64,000 nt of DNA from Acd1 sp049973945 (GCA_049973945.1 JBMFJH010000004.1:34804-98803), one strand, 5' to 3'; numbered from the stretch's first letter, positions 23,763-33,157 are shown. The notes: generated by a model not told the origin, from the sequence alone. Translations and numbers: made by a program.

Positions 23763-24887
23763 TCAGACACCAGCGAAAGTCCTAACTGCGTTGAGTATCT
23801 CGTCCTCGTCGTCCGAGAGGATCATCTTCAAGATTAACCTAGCTTCGTCTTCCTTGTAGCCTTCCCTTTTCACTAGGTACTCAAGGATAAGGTCGTTAAT
23901 CGAGCCAGTATTCACCGCAAGTTGGGCCTTATCCTGAGGCGTTAGGTACGTGTTGTCCTTGTAGATCCTTATCTTCTCCGCAATAACCCCCTCCAAGGAG
24001 GAAATCTTTTTCATGAGGACGTCCTTCTTGATAGGCTCGCCCTCGAGGATGAGGTGAATTATTGGTAACTTTCCCCTCACCGGTTTCGGGGCTTTCGCCC
24101 TTATCTCCTCTTCGAGGTTTCTAGTGGAGACCGAGATGACGTCTTGAGGCCTTATCTCGAGATCCTTTCCCTGAACTACCGGTTCGTCTTTAGAGAGGTC
24201 GACGAGCCAGGCGCCCTTCTTAAAGTTCTTGTAGTCCTCGATTTCCCTCTCGTCAATTATATCGGGGGAGCCTGCAACGGCTATGTAGCTCCCGTTTTCC
24301 CTCCTTACCCGCTTCCTGAAGTGTAGGTGCCCGAGGGCGACGTAAACGAAGTCCTTGGGCAGGTCGTCTAAAGTCAGCTGATAGGAATAATCGAAGGGTA
24401 ACCACTCCTTCACGCCCTGGTGGAGCATTAAAACGCTCTTTCCCTGGGGCCTTAACCCCCTTACTATCTTCTGAAACTCCTCCCTTGTCGATTCGCTCAG
24501 GAGCGGGACGTGTTTCTTGCCGTAAAATTTCACCTGTTTGACCTCGATCGGCTTATCCAGTTCTGGAACCCTGACCAGTCCCAAGTTTTGTAGCATTTCG
24601 TGAACTGTCGCGCCCCTCCTCTTTGGGGTGTCGTGGTCGCCCGGGATTCCGATGAAGGGTATTCCTTTCTCCTTCAACTTCATGAGGTTCTTTACTACGA
24701 CCATCTCGGCCTCAGTGTTCGGGTTGCTCACGTCAAATAGATCGCCCGCGTGGATTACTGCGTCGACTCTCTCAGATATCGCTGTGTCTATGAGGGTCTC
24801 GAACACCTCGTAGATGTCCTTCTCCCTCGTCTCGAGGTTGTACTGCCTTTTGCCGACGTGCGTGTCCGATATGTGCATGATCAACAA
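23763..24887 (-). CDS. mre11: DNA double-strand break repair nuclease Mre11
   Basis: Predicted 374 residues with the calcineurin-like phosphoesterase motifs in order: HISDTHVGKRQYN, VIHAGDLFDVSNP, IPGDHDTPK, MLHQGV and ALGHLHFRK, which bind two manganese ions. The C-terminal part is a capping and Rad50-binding region. Seven bases separate it from the herA stop, within the resection operon. Confidence 0.97.
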   Translation of the reverse strand: MLIMHISDTHVGKRQYNLETREKDIYEVFETLIDTAISERVDAVIHAGDLFDVSNPNTEAEMVVVKNLMKLKEKGIPFIGIPGDHDTPKRRGATVHEMLQNLGLVRVPELDKPIEVKQVKFYGKKHVPLLSESTREEFQKIVRGLRPQGKSVLMLHQGVKEWLPFDYSYQLTLDDLPKDFVYVALGHLHFRKRVRRENGSYIAVAGSPDIIDEREIEDYKNFKKGAWLVDLSKDEPVVQGKDLEIRPQDVISVSTRNLEEEIRAKAPKPVRGKLPIIHLILEGEPIKKDVLMKKISSLEGVIAEKIRIYKDNTYLTPQDKAQLAVNTGSINDLILEYLVKREGYKEDEARLILKMILSDDEDEILNAVRTFAGV

Positions 24888-24893
24888 GGCAGT

Positions 24894-26372
24894 TCACCAC
24901 TCGAGGGCGTGCTTGCTAAGGTTCTCCTCCTCCAGAGCCCTGCTCCACTCCTCCTTCAGGTTCGGGTCTCTCCCCGCCAACGTCCCCTCGTACTTGTCTA
25001 TCTTGACCATCATCGGCAACTTCACGATAGGGCCTATTACCAGCGCCTCTCCCGGATTGAAGGAGGAGAGCCCCTGGATCAGGTCCTCGGTCAGGTTGTC
25101 GCTCGTCTCAAGGACGTACTTCTTGTCCGTCGGTTCTACGAGCCTTAGGATTATCTTGTTGAGCATCTGGCTGAGTATGTTCTCGTCGAGGCCCTTAGGC
25201 CTCTGGCTAACTACAGCGAGTATGACGCCAAACTTCCTCCCCTCCCTCGCAATCCTCGAGGCCCAGAGCTTAGTCAAGGTGTTCCTATCCTTAGAGAGGA
25301 GAACGTGAGCCTCCTCAATTACGCTAATCAAGGGATACTCGAAGCCCTTGCCCGTCCTCTTGTGCTCCTTCCTCGACATCAGGAACCTCCTCAAGTAGTG
25401 TGAGACCACCGCGTCCATAACGTCCTCGTCCAACGGGCTCAGGTCGACCACGTTGACGCTCGCCTTTCTGATTCTCGTCATGACGTCGCTCAGGCCTATG
25501 TCTATGTAATCGCCGTATTCGTCGAAGAACTCCTCGAGCTTGTTCCTGACTTCGGTCAAGGGTTTGTCGTCCTTCTCTTTGGCCTTTTGATCGCTCACTT
25601 TCTCTAGGAAGATCTGCTTCAGGTTATCCTGCAAATGCTTCAGGTCTATGTTACCTGACTTAAGCATGTTATTGACTTCTTCCTTGACGCCCTCCAACGC
25701 CCTCCTGATTATCCTGTATTGAATGTGGGCGTTCTCCCTTATGTTGAGGAGGGTCGCGAACTCCCTCGTCGTGAAGTTCAAAGGGTTCAGCTTTGGTTCC
25801 ACGAGGTTGAGTCTCCGCGTGTTGAGCGATGAGTACTCACCGTGGTAGTCGAAGATGACTACGGTAGCTCCCATGTCGGCTAGCCTCGTCGATATTACCG
25901 CTACTGTGTTGGACTTGCCCGCTCCCGTCGCCGCGAGTATCGCCAAATGCCTAGTCAGGGCGTTGACTTCGATCGTGGCCGGCACGTCGGAACCCAGGAC
26001 TTTACCCAAGGTCAGACTGCCCTTAGAATAGACCTCACGTAACTCGTCTTCCGTGGCCAACCTAGCAGTCGCCATAGGCGGCGGGGGGATATCGACCCTC
26101 TTCAGGTCGTTCAGGTCTATCAAGAGCTTGGCCTTCCCCTTCATGAACTTGGGTATCTTGTCCCTGTTGGCCTTGGCTAAGTCCTCCAACAAGGAGATGT
26201 CGTTAACGTTCTCGTCCACTAGATCGCTCCCCATGGTCAGCGAGGTAAGCAGGCCGAGGGCCTTCACGTCGTCGTACTCGATGACGACGTAACTTCCCTC
26301 CCTGACCTTGTTCTTAATCAATAGGTTAACGTAAGAGGTGGTAGACTCTCCGACAACATAGCCGATAAACAT
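24894..26372 (-). CDS. herA: DNA translocase HerA
   Basis: Predicted 492 residues: an N-terminal HAS beta-barrel (about 1-110), then a FtsK/VirB4-type ATPase with Walker A ILAATGAGKSNTVAV, VVIFDYHGEYS, a helical insertion, Walker B-like LISVIEEAHVLL and the arginine-rich SRIAREGRKFGVILAVVSQRP sensor segment. It is the first gene of the herA-mre11-rad50-nurA operon and drives NurA along DNA. Upstream TTTTTAAAC (about 26405-26414) is a likely promoter. Confidence 0.96.
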   Translation of the reverse strand: MFIGYVVGESTTSYVNLLIKNKVREGSYVVIEYDDVKALGLLTSLTMGSDLVDENVNDISLLEDLAKANRDKIPKFMKGKAKLLIDLNDLKRVDIPPPPMATARLATEDELREVYSKGSLTLGKVLGSDVPATIEVNALTRHLAILAATGAGKSNTVAVISTRLADMGATVVIFDYHGEYSSLNTRRLNLVEPKLNPLNFTTREFATLLNIRENAHIQYRIIRRALEGVKEEVNNMLKSGNIDLKHLQDNLKQIFLEKVSDQKAKEKDDKPLTEVRNKLEEFFDEYGDYIDIGLSDVMTRIRKASVNVVDLSPLDEDVMDAVVSHYLRRFLMSRKEHKRTGKGFEYPLISVIEEAHVLLSKDRNTLTKLWASRIAREGRKFGVILAVVSQRPKGLDENILSQMLNKIILRLVEPTDKKYVLETSDNLTEDLIQGLSSFNPGEALVIGPIVKLPMMVKIDKYEGTLAGRDPNLKEEWSRALEEENLSKHALEW

Positions 26373-26462
26373 TCCGAGGGAACCGTAAAAATGTTAGTAC
26401 TAGATGTTTAAAAATCTATTACACCTGCATAGGGTAATACTAAAAAACAAGATCAAATCTTT

Positions 26463-26660
26463 TTAAGCAGCTACCTTCCTCGCGGTCTCAGCTATCTCTT
26501 TCTCCTGAGCGGCGAAGGCGCAGAGCATGGCCTCAACGTCGGCGAAGCCCTCGGCCTTGGCGTCCATAGCAACCCTGTCATAGGTGCTTACGTGCTCAGC
26601 TGCTTCCTTAACGCTGAAGCTCCTTAGGAGGGCCTCTACCTTCTCGAGGGAGTAGACCAT
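26463..26660 (-). CDS. Small acidic-helical protein of unknown function
   Basis: From ATG 26660 the product is 65 residues, predicted as two or three helices (SLEKVEALLRSFSVKEAAEH, DAKAEGFADVEAMLCAFAAQ). The frame is open to TTG 26675, but TTTAAA at about 26691-26696 is better placed for the ATG. Followed by a T-rich stretch near 26440-26460 likely to terminate transcription. Family not recognised. Confidence 0.6.
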   Translation of the reverse strand: MVYSLEKVEALLRSFSVKEAAEHVSTYDRVAMDAKAEGFADVEAMLCAFAAQEKEIAETARKVAA

Positions 26661-26814
26661 TTTGGGTCGGCTCAATAGTAATGTTAAAGGTTTAAATAGT
26701 TTGTTTTTTAATTTCTCCTAGTAGAAAAGTTTTAAAATCCAATATCAAACACCAGAAAGTTAAAAATAAAAAGAGATAAAAGTAGATCGCGTCAAATTAA
26801 TTTAATCACGATCT

Positions 26815-27240
26815 TCACGCGGGGGGCTTACCGCTCTCTAGCAGGTCTGCGAACGCCTTTCTTGAGAGGTCGTAGTAAAGCGAGGCCTCCTCCTTGAACG
26901 CCCTACTATTCTCTAGAACCCTTTCGGCCAAGAGGTTGGCCATCATGTACAAAGTGGCGTAGTGCATGAACCTCTCCGGCTCGTCAGAAGGGGGTTGCGA
27001 CGCTTTTAACTCCTCGAACCATTTGATGACGTAGTCTAGACCATTGTATTGGATTATCTTCTCTAGAATCCCCTTCGCGTGACCCAACTCGACGAGGGCT
27101 TTTTCCTTCAGCTCTCTCGCCTGCTCTAGTTTTCCTGCGCTCTGGTAAGCTTCAGAAGAGAACAACAGCATTAGGTGGTCCTCTGAGTTAGCCATGAAAA
27201 GGTGCTTCAGCCCCTCCTCGGTTTTCGGGCCTAATGGCAT
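26815..27240 (-). CDS. Helical, possibly ferritin-like protein of unknown function
   Basis: Predicted 141 residues, all helical. Residues 51-54 form an ExxH pair (VELGHAKG) and several glutamates lie in the flanking helices, as in rubrerythrin/ferritin-like four-helix bundles, but the second ExxH motif is not visible and no rubredoxin domain is attached. A metal-binding role is therefore only a weak inference. It is separated from the preceding small gene by a roughly 150-base AT-rich gap with no other gene seen. Confidence 0.6.
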   Translation of the reverse strand: MPLGPKTEEGLKHLFMANSEDHLMLLFSSEAYQSAGKLEQARELKEKALVELGHAKGILEKIIQYNGLDYVIKWFEELKASQPPSDEPERFMHYATLYMMANLLAERVLENSRAFKEEASLYYDLSRKAFADLLESGKPPA

Positions 27241-27297
27241 CGTTCGAATATTTCCTCTGAAAATAATAAGTCAAACTACTTGAACTGAACACCCGTA

Positions 27298-27346
27298 GTG
27301 ATGATTGACTCCAAATCGGATCCGTGAAGAGGTAACCCGAGGCTGA
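27298..27346 (+). ncRNA. C/D box guide sRNA candidate (in nnr leader)
   Basis: Box C GTGATGA (27298-27304), 12-base guide TTGACTCCAAAT, D'-like CGGA (27317-27320), 3-base spacer, box C' GTGAAGA (27324-27330), 12-base guide GGTAACCCGAGG, box D CTGA (27343-27346). This is the exact 12-3-12 symmetry of archaeal 2'-O-methylation guides. By the N+5 rule the D guide would direct methylation of the G at position 5 of target CCUCGGGUUACC, and the D' guide the G at position 5 of AUUUGGAGUCAA. AAAATAATAAG near 27260-27270 is a possible TATA. It ends four bases before the nnr start codon. Confidence 0.72.
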
Positions 27347-27350
27347 TAAC

Positions 27351-28853
27351 ATGATTACGGTAAACGAAATGAAGGCCCTCGAAATAAACTCCCAAGCTTT
27401 CGGCGTCCCGACATTACTCCTTATGGAGAACGCTGGCAGGTCCGTTAAGGACGCGATAGTCGAATCCCTTGGCACCGTTAAGGGCAAGAGGGCAGTTGTT
27501 TTTGTTGGGCACGGAGGGAAAGGCGGTGACGGGCTCGTCGCGGCGAGGCACTTAGCCGTCGAAGGGGCTGACGTCACGGTTTACCTGCTAGGCGAGAACA
27601 AGCACGAGGACGCGATCGTTAATCTTAACGCCATAATGGACATGGACTACTCAGTTAAAGTAGTAGAAGTAAAGGACATCTCCCAGCTGGAGCCGATTGA
27701 GGCTGACGTCCTGATCGACGCGATGCTCGGGACGGGCGTGAGGGGCAAGGTCAGGGAGCCCTTCGCCACCGCAATACAGGTCTTCAACGGGAGCAAGGGG
27801 TTCAAGGTGAGCATCGACGTGCCTTCTGGGACCGATCCAGATACGGGCGAAGTTCTAGGCGTTACCGTGACCCCCGACTTGGTGGTCACATTTCACGACT
27901 TGAAGAAGGGCCTTGTCGGAAGACCTTACAAAGTCAAGGTCTACAACATAGGGATCCCGCCAGAGGCGTCCGTTTACGTAGGTCCAGGAGATTTGATCGT
28001 GAAGCTACCGCAAAGGAAGCCACAATCTAAAAAAGGGGACAACGGCAAGCTGCTGATCATCGGGGGTAGCGAGACCTTCCACGGGGCCCCAACGCTAGCG
28101 GCTCTAGCGGCCATGAAGGCTGGCAACGACTTAGTTTACTTGGCTGCACCAGAGGAGACAGCCAAAACGATAGCCTCTTTTTCGCCCGACCTCATCACGA
28201 TAAAGCTCTCTGGGAAGAACCTGAACCCCGGAAACGTAAGTGAGCTCTTGCCCTGGATCGAGAAGGCCGACGCCGTAGTTCTCGGGCCAGGAATGGGGCT
28301 TAAGGACGAAACTTTGGAATTCTCGAAGGAAATCGTTGACTTGCTACTCGAGAAGAGGAAACCAGCGGTATTGGACGCTGACGCGTTGAAGGCGAACAAG
28401 GGAAGGAGGCTGGGCCCCAACTTCGTGATAACTCCTCACGCGGGCGAGTTCAGAACATTCTTCTCGGTCGAGCTGGATAAGGACGTCAGGAAAAGGGTAG
28501 ACCAGGTCGTGTCAGCTGCGAGGCAGTGCGGCTGCGTTGTCCTAGCCAAGGGTTATGTGGACGTCATTTCGGACGGCGAGAAGTTTAAGCTGAACAAGAC
28601 CGGTAACCCTGGGATGACGGTAGGCGGCACGGGCGACACACTTGCGGGCCTTGTGGGCTCGTTCCTTGCCATGAGGCTCTCTCCCTTCGACGCTGCGGCT
28701 TTAGGTGCATTGGTTAACGGCCTTGTGGGTTCCCTCGCTTATTCGGAAATGGGTCCTCACTTTACGGCCAGCGACTTGATAGCTAGAATCCCTCAGGCGA
28801 TGAACGACCCGATAAACGCGTTCAAGAAAAAGCCCTACGTGAGGGTCATCTGA
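27351..28853 (+). CDS. nnr: Bifunctional NAD(P)HX epimerase / ADP-dependent NAD(P)HX dehydratase
   Basis: Predicted 500 residues. The N-terminal YjeF domain (about 1-215) has LLMENAGRSV, VGHGGKGGDGLVAARHL and SIDVPSGTDPDTGEV; the C-terminal ribokinase-like dehydratase (about 225-490) has GGSETFHGAPTLAALAA, LGPGMGLKDET, LDADAL, TPHAGEF and the GGTGDTLAGLVG site. It repairs hydrated NADH and NADPH, which form readily at high temperature. A C/D box guide RNA candidate lies immediately upstream. Confidence 0.95.
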   Translation: MITVNEMKALEINSQAFGVPTLLLMENAGRSVKDAIVESLGTVKGKRAVVFVGHGGKGGDGLVAARHLAVEGADVTVYLLGENKHEDAIVNLNAIMDMDYSVKVVEVKDISQLEPIEADVLIDAMLGTGVRGKVREPFATAIQVFNGSKGFKVSIDVPSGTDPDTGEVLGVTVTPDLVVTFHDLKKGLVGRPYKVKVYNIGIPPEASVYVGPGDLIVKLPQRKPQSKKGDNGKLLIIGGSETFHGAPTLAALAAMKAGNDLVYLAAPEETAKTIASFSPDLITIKLSGKNLNPGNVSELLPWIEKADAVVLGPGMGLKDETLEFSKEIVDLLLEKRKPAVLDADALKANKGRRLGPNFVITPHAGEFRTFFSVELDKDVRKRVDQVVSAARQCGCVVLAKGYVDVISDGEKFKLNKTGNPGMTVGGTGDTLAGLVGSFLAMRLSPFDAAALGALVNGLVGSLAYSEMGPHFTASDLIARIPQAMNDPINAFKKKPYVRVI

Positions 28854-28856
28854 GTT

Positions 28857-29303
28857 TCATAGCCCCTTAAGGGCTTCCAACGCCTTATCGACGTGTTCCT
28901 CGGCCTTCCTCAAACCCTTGATGACTGCCCTAACTATTCCGTTTTCATCTATCACGAAAGTTACCCTGGAGGCGCTCTTCCCGGACTCGCTCAGCACGCC
29001 GTAAAGCTGGATTATCTTTAGCTCAGGGTCAGCCACTATCGGGAAGCTAGCGTTGTACTTCTGCGCGAACCTTTCCTGAGTGGGTAGTTTGTCCGCGCTC
29101 ACGCCGATCACTTCAGCGTTTAGCTCCTTGAACTTCTCGTACATCTCCGCGAACCTTTGGGTCTCGCGAGTACAACCTGGAGTGAACGCCTTAGGGTAGA
29201 AGTAAAGGATCACCCTTCTTCCCCTGAAGTCGCTGAGCCTGATTTTACCCTTAGTGCTCTCGGCCTCAAAGTCTGGGGCTGGATCTCCTACGTTTACGGC
29301 CAT
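28857..29303 (-). CDS. Peroxiredoxin of the Bcp/PrxQ type
   Basis: Predicted 148 residues. The peroxidatic cysteine is in YPKAFTPGCTRETQRF; in many Bcp proteins a resolving cysteine follows five residues later, but here that position is not cysteine, suggesting a one-cysteine mechanism. Reduces hydrogen and alkyl peroxides. Convergent with nnr, with only three bases between stop codons. Confidence 0.92.
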   Translation of the reverse strand: MAVNVGDPAPDFEAESTKGKIRLSDFRGRRVILYFYPKAFTPGCTRETQRFAEMYEKFKELNAEVIGVSADKLPTQERFAQKYNASFPIVADPELKIIQLYGVLSESGKSASRVTFVIDENGIVRAVIKGLRKAEEHVDKALEALKGL

Positions 29304-29370
29304 TTCGAGTCCCTGAATGCCAATCTAAGATAGCTTAAAAAGTGCTTGTTAGGTTTCACAAGGGAAGGAA

Positions 29371-30909
29371 ATGAGGCTGATCCCAAGGACGATGTCAACA
29401 CAGCACCCCGACAACGCGAGGGTTCCAGACTGGGCCAAGAGCGAAGTGATAAGCGGGGAATACGAGGTCGTCGAGGCGTACTACGTCTACTCGAGCCTCG
29501 GCGTGCACGAGGTGATGTGGGACGCGGAAGGCAAGGACGTAGACACCCACGTAGTTAGGAAGCTCTTTACGAACTACCCTGAATTTTTCGAGGAGAAGGT
29601 TCTGGGCAAGGACGTCTTCCTCACATACAGGATTCCGAACCCGAAGATTGAGGGCGCCGAGCGGAAGGTGTTCGTTGAGACGCTCGAAAGCATCCCCATA
29701 ACCTACGATTTGGCCGAGAAGTTCTACGGCCTTGACAGGGTCATTCCTCCCGTCTTTGAGGTAATTCTTCCCTTCACCACCAGCTACACCGACTTGCTGG
29801 GTGTCGTGAAGTACTACGAGAACATAATAGCATCGAAGGACGACATCAAGCTCTACGACGACTTCACGGTTAAAGATCTGATAGGGGAGACGAAGCCGAA
29901 GAAGCTGGAGGTAATTCCGCTCATAGAGGACAGGTACTCGATGGGCAGGATTGACGAGATAGTAGGGAGATACATCGAAGTAATGAAAGTGCCTTACATC
30001 AGGGTGTTCCTGGCTAGGTCGGATCCGGCAATGAACTACAGCATGTACTCGGCGGTTCTGGTAGTCAAGTACGCTTTGAGCAGGCTGTCCAAGATCTCTA
30101 AGAGAACAGGGGTTCAGGTCTTTCCGATATTAGGCGCGGGTAGCCTACCGTTCAGGGGACACAACTCTCCCCTTAGAGTAGACAAGTTCCTCGACGAGTA
30201 CAGAGGGGTTTACACGGTCACAGTTCAGTCGGCCTTCAAGTTCGATTACGACGAGGGGTTAGTGAGGGAGGCAGTTCAAAAGCTCAACAGGGCAGAAGTA
30301 GTTGACTCGATAGAGTTCACGGACGAGGAAGAAACAATGTTGCTCAACATAGCGGACAAATTCACGAAAAGGTACCAGTTCAAGATCGAGAGCCTCGCGA
30401 CCGCTATTAACAGCGTAGCGTCTCTCCTACCTAGGAGGAGGGCCAGGAAGCTCCACATAGGTCTTTTCGGATACTCGAGGAGTACTGGAAGGGTTACTCT
30501 GCCGAGGGCGATCAGCTTCGTCGGTTCCCTTTACTCCTTAGGGTTGCCGCCTGAGCTTTTGGGCGTCTCCGCCCTTTCCGAGCTCAAAGAAGACGAGTTC
30601 GAGTTGTTCAAGACCGCCTACAAATACTTCGTGGATGACATCTCCCTCGCGTCCAAGTTCTTCAACTATGAGGCTCTGGACTTGATATCCGAAGTCTGGA
30701 AGGTCGACAGGGAGCTGATAAACGCGATAAGGGAAGACGTGGAGTACGTCGAAGACGTTTTGGGGATAAAGCTTGGGGGAGACGATTATGCGACAAGAAA
30801 ACACGTGATGATGTCGACCCTGTTGTACCTCGCCATTAAGGAAAACAAGATGGAGGAAGTGAAGTCGTTGGTCAGAGAGATGGCTCTACTTAGGAAATCA
30901 ATTGGATAA
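29371..30909 (+). CDS. ppcA: Archaeal-type phosphoenolpyruvate carboxylase
   Basis: Predicted 512 residues. The N-terminus RLIPRTMSTQHPDNARVPDWA is the signature of the short archaeal PEP carboxylase (PEPCase type 2). Further conserved pieces are LGVHEVMWDAEGKDVDTHV, IPLIEDRYSMG, FLARSDPAMNYSMYSA and LPFRGHNSPL. It forms oxaloacetate from PEP and bicarbonate, replenishing C4 acids drained from the 3HP/4HB cycle. Confidence 0.96.
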   Translation: MRLIPRTMSTQHPDNARVPDWAKSEVISGEYEVVEAYYVYSSLGVHEVMWDAEGKDVDTHVVRKLFTNYPEFFEEKVLGKDVFLTYRIPNPKIEGAERKVFVETLESIPITYDLAEKFYGLDRVIPPVFEVILPFTTSYTDLLGVVKYYENIIASKDDIKLYDDFTVKDLIGETKPKKLEVIPLIEDRYSMGRIDEIVGRYIEVMKVPYIRVFLARSDPAMNYSMYSAVLVVKYALSRLSKISKRTGVQVFPILGAGSLPFRGHNSPLRVDKFLDEYRGVYTVTVQSAFKFDYDEGLVREAVQKLNRAEVVDSIEFTDEEETMLLNIADKFTKRYQFKIESLATAINSVASLLPRRRARKLHIGLFGYSRSTGRVTLPRAISFVGSLYSLGLPPELLGVSALSELKEDEFELFKTAYKYFVDDISLASKFFNYEALDLISEVWKVDRELINAIREDVEYVEDVLGIKLGGDDYATRKHVMMSTLLYLAIKENKMEEVKSLVREMALLRKSIG

Positions 30910-30990
30910 ACCTCAAACATTATCTCCATTTTTCACGCGTACAATTCTCTAGATAGGCTTTAATCTTAGATGTTCATATCTCCTAGTATA

Positions 30991-31569
30991 ATGCCTGAGA
31001 AATTCATCAACGTGAAAGGCGCGAAGATCAGGGTCATAGAAGAAGGGGAAGGAAAGCCCGTATTTCTCTTTCACGGTGCCAGGTTCAACGCTGAGACTTG
31101 GGTGAACACCGGCACGGTGAACGCAATTGCTCAGGCGGGGTTCAAGGCCGTCTCAGTCGATTTCCCGGGATACGGCAAGTCGGAGAGGGGTAACTACACG
31201 ATCCTTTCGGAATTCATCAGGGATCTCGTTTACACTCTGGGTGTAAGCAAGGCATACTACCTAGGGGCGTCGATGGGAGGTGAGGCAGTACTCGGCTTCG
31301 CCCTCAACGTGCCCGAGAAAGTGGAGGGAGTGATCCTCATCGGAGCGGTTGGGGTGGACAAGTACAAGGAGAAACTCATGTACCTCAACGGGAAGAAAGT
31401 CCTCCTGATCTGGGGAAAGGAAGACACGGTCGCGCCGATAAGGAACGCTAAAATGATCCTCGACGCCGTTCCGACGGCCAAGTTGGTTTACGTCGGGAAG
31501 CAGCACGCGTGCTACCTTGACGACCCCGAGACGTTCAATCAAGAGGTAGTCAGTTTCTTGAAGGGGTAA
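30991..31569 (+). CDS. Alpha/beta hydrolase
   Basis: From ATG 30991 the product is 192 residues. The oxyanion region VFLFHGARFNAETW, nucleophile elbow YYLGASMGGEAV, acid segment LLIWGKEDTVAP and histidine in VGKQHACYLDDP form a complete catalytic triad. The frame is open to 30970, but CTTTAATC near 30958-30965 lies about 30 bases before 30991. The substrate is unknown. Confidence 0.87.
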   Translation: MPEKFINVKGAKIRVIEEGEGKPVFLFHGARFNAETWVNTGTVNAIAQAGFKAVSVDFPGYGKSERGNYTILSEFIRDLVYTLGVSKAYYLGASMGGEAVLGFALNVPEKVEGVILIGAVGVDKYKEKLMYLNGKKVLLIWGKEDTVAPIRNAKMILDAVPTAKLVYVGKQHACYLDDPETFNQEVVSFLKG

Positions 31570-31575
31570 TATGAC

Positions 31576-32208
31576 TTGGAGGAGGAGCTAAGGAAGGTCC
31601 TCCTCGACGTCATCAAGGACAAGAGGTACCTGATGATTCTTCGTCACCTTAGGGTAGCTAACGTGGACTACGGCAAGTCAATCATGAAAAACACGAAAAT
31701 CCCCATCGATCAAGTCGTGGTTCTCCTGGACGACCTAGAAAGGATGGGGCTGGTTGAAAGGGTGCCAGGCGCGACTGTCAAGAATACGGAAGCGAAGTTT
31801 AAGCTGAGTCACGAGGTTCACAAACATCATACATACTACAGGCTGACCAGGTTAGGCGATCATCTCTTTAGGAACCTAACTGAAGACGAATTAATCAAGG
31901 CATACGCGGACTTCGTGAAGGGTAATAACGACTACTTGACCGTGTTGTCTCTGGCGGAGAAATTGAACATTGATCACGCGCTCACTTACGCAAAGCTCAG
32001 CAAGAAACCCCTAGAGGAGACTGTGAAGGTCATCGAAGAGCTGATTAGGGCAGGCCTTCTAGAGGAGAAACACGATAAGATAATAAAGTTCGGCGAAAGG
32101 AAGGCCAAACCCAAGAAGGAGACCAGGACACATCACAAGTATTACGGGCTTACTAGGGAAGGGGAATTCGTCGTAAGGTACCTCAAAAGAACGAAGGTGA
32201 TCTCCTAG
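31576..32208 (+). CDS. Tandem winged-helix (DUF2250-like) protein
   Basis: Predicted 210 residues from TTG 31576. It contains an internal repeat: each half is a winged-helix-like unit (IDQVVVLLDDLERMGLVERV; LEETVKVIEELIRAGLLEE) ending in a similar tail (HKHHTYYRLTRLGDHLFR; RTHHKYYGLTREGEFVVR). This resembles the archaeal DUF2250 family, likely DNA- or RNA-binding. It begins six bases after the alpha/beta hydrolase stop and is probably in the same transcript. Confidence 0.75.
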   Translation: MEEELRKVLLDVIKDKRYLMILRHLRVANVDYGKSIMKNTKIPIDQVVVLLDDLERMGLVERVPGATVKNTEAKFKLSHEVHKHHTYYRLTRLGDHLFRNLTEDELIKAYADFVKGNNDYLTVLSLAEKLNIDHALTYAKLSKKPLEETVKVIEELIRAGLLEEKHDKIIKFGERKAKPKKETRTHHKYYGLTREGEFVVRYLKRTKVIS

Positions 32209-32212
32209 AAGG

Positions 32213-33157
32213 TCAGAGGCTCTGCTTTACTTCTCTATAGATCGTTTCTATAAGCTGGTCTATCGTTAGGTCATTCCTCTCGAATTTCTCGAACAAGTTG
32301 TCCGCCCTGTTCACAACGCTCGAAATCACGTTTTCCACTTTCTTTCTGACTACCAGTTCTACCAACTTCCTCCTTCTCTTCTTTACCACGCTCTCAAAGT
32401 ATCCTTTAGACATGAGGAACTTCATGTGTTCCTCGAAAAGGTCCACCAACTCCTTTACCCCTGTCCCTCTCGTGGCTATCGTCTTCACGATCCTGGGCTC
32501 CCAGTCGAACCTCGGGCTTACGATCCCCTCGGTGGCGAACTTCACTGCCTCGTAAAGCATTTCCGCCTCAGGCTTGTCCGCCTTGTTTACTACGTATATG
32601 TCGCCTATTTCCATAAGTCCGGCCTTCAGTGCTTGTATCTCGTCTCCCGTGCCAGGAACCGTGACGACCGCTATTGTGTGTACGCTGTCCATCACTTCCG
32701 TGTCAGTCTGTCCAGCACCGACCGTTTCGACGATGATCCTGTCGAAGCCCAGCGCGTCCATTGCCTCTATAAGTAGCAGAGCGTCGGCGGAAAGCCCGCC
32801 TAGATGACCTCTTGTGGCTAGGCTCCTTATGAACACGTTACCCTCTAGCTCCTTTCCCGTCATCCTTATCCTGTTGCCCATAAACGAGCCTTTCGATATC
32901 GGGCTGGTCGGGTCGACAAGTATTACGCCGACTCTGTGGCCCCGCCTCACGTATTCCTGAATGAGCGCTCCGATCAGCGTGCTTTTTCCAGCACCAGGAG
33001 AACCGGTAACGCCGACCGTGTGGGCCTTTCCCGCCCTCGGAATGATCTCCTTCAAGAAATTCGTTCCCAACGGCGTCAAATGTTCTATCTGTGTCAGTAT
33101 TCTCGAGATGGCCAGCTCGTCGCCTTCGAATGCCCTTTTCAGCAGCTCATGTTGCAA
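32213..33157 (-). CDS. meaB: Methylmalonyl-CoA mutase-associated GTPase MeaB (ArgK family)
   Basis: Predicted 314 residues from TTG 33157. P-loop VTGSPGAGKST (residues 50-60), DPTSPISKGSFMGNRIRM, ETVGAGQTDTEV and the NKAD base-recognition motif identify the G3E GTPase that protects and reloads B12-dependent mutases. It overlaps the B12-binding mutase subunit by 11 bases, a typical functional pairing. Confidence 0.95.
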   Translation of the reverse strand: MQHELLKRAFEGDELAISRILTQIEHLTPLGTNFLKEIIPRAGKAHTVGVTGSPGAGKSTLIGALIQEYVRRGHRVGVILVDPTSPISKGSFMGNRIRMTGKELEGNVFIRSLATRGHLGGLSADALLLIEAMDALGFDRIIVETVGAGQTDTEVMDSVHTIAVVTVPGTGDEIQALKAGLMEIGDIYVVNKADKPEAEMLYEAVKFATEGIVSPRFDWEPRIVKTIATRGTGVKELVDLFEEHMKFLMSKGYFESVVKKRRRKLVELVVRKKVENVISSVVNRADNLFEKFERNDLTIDQLIETIYREVKQSL

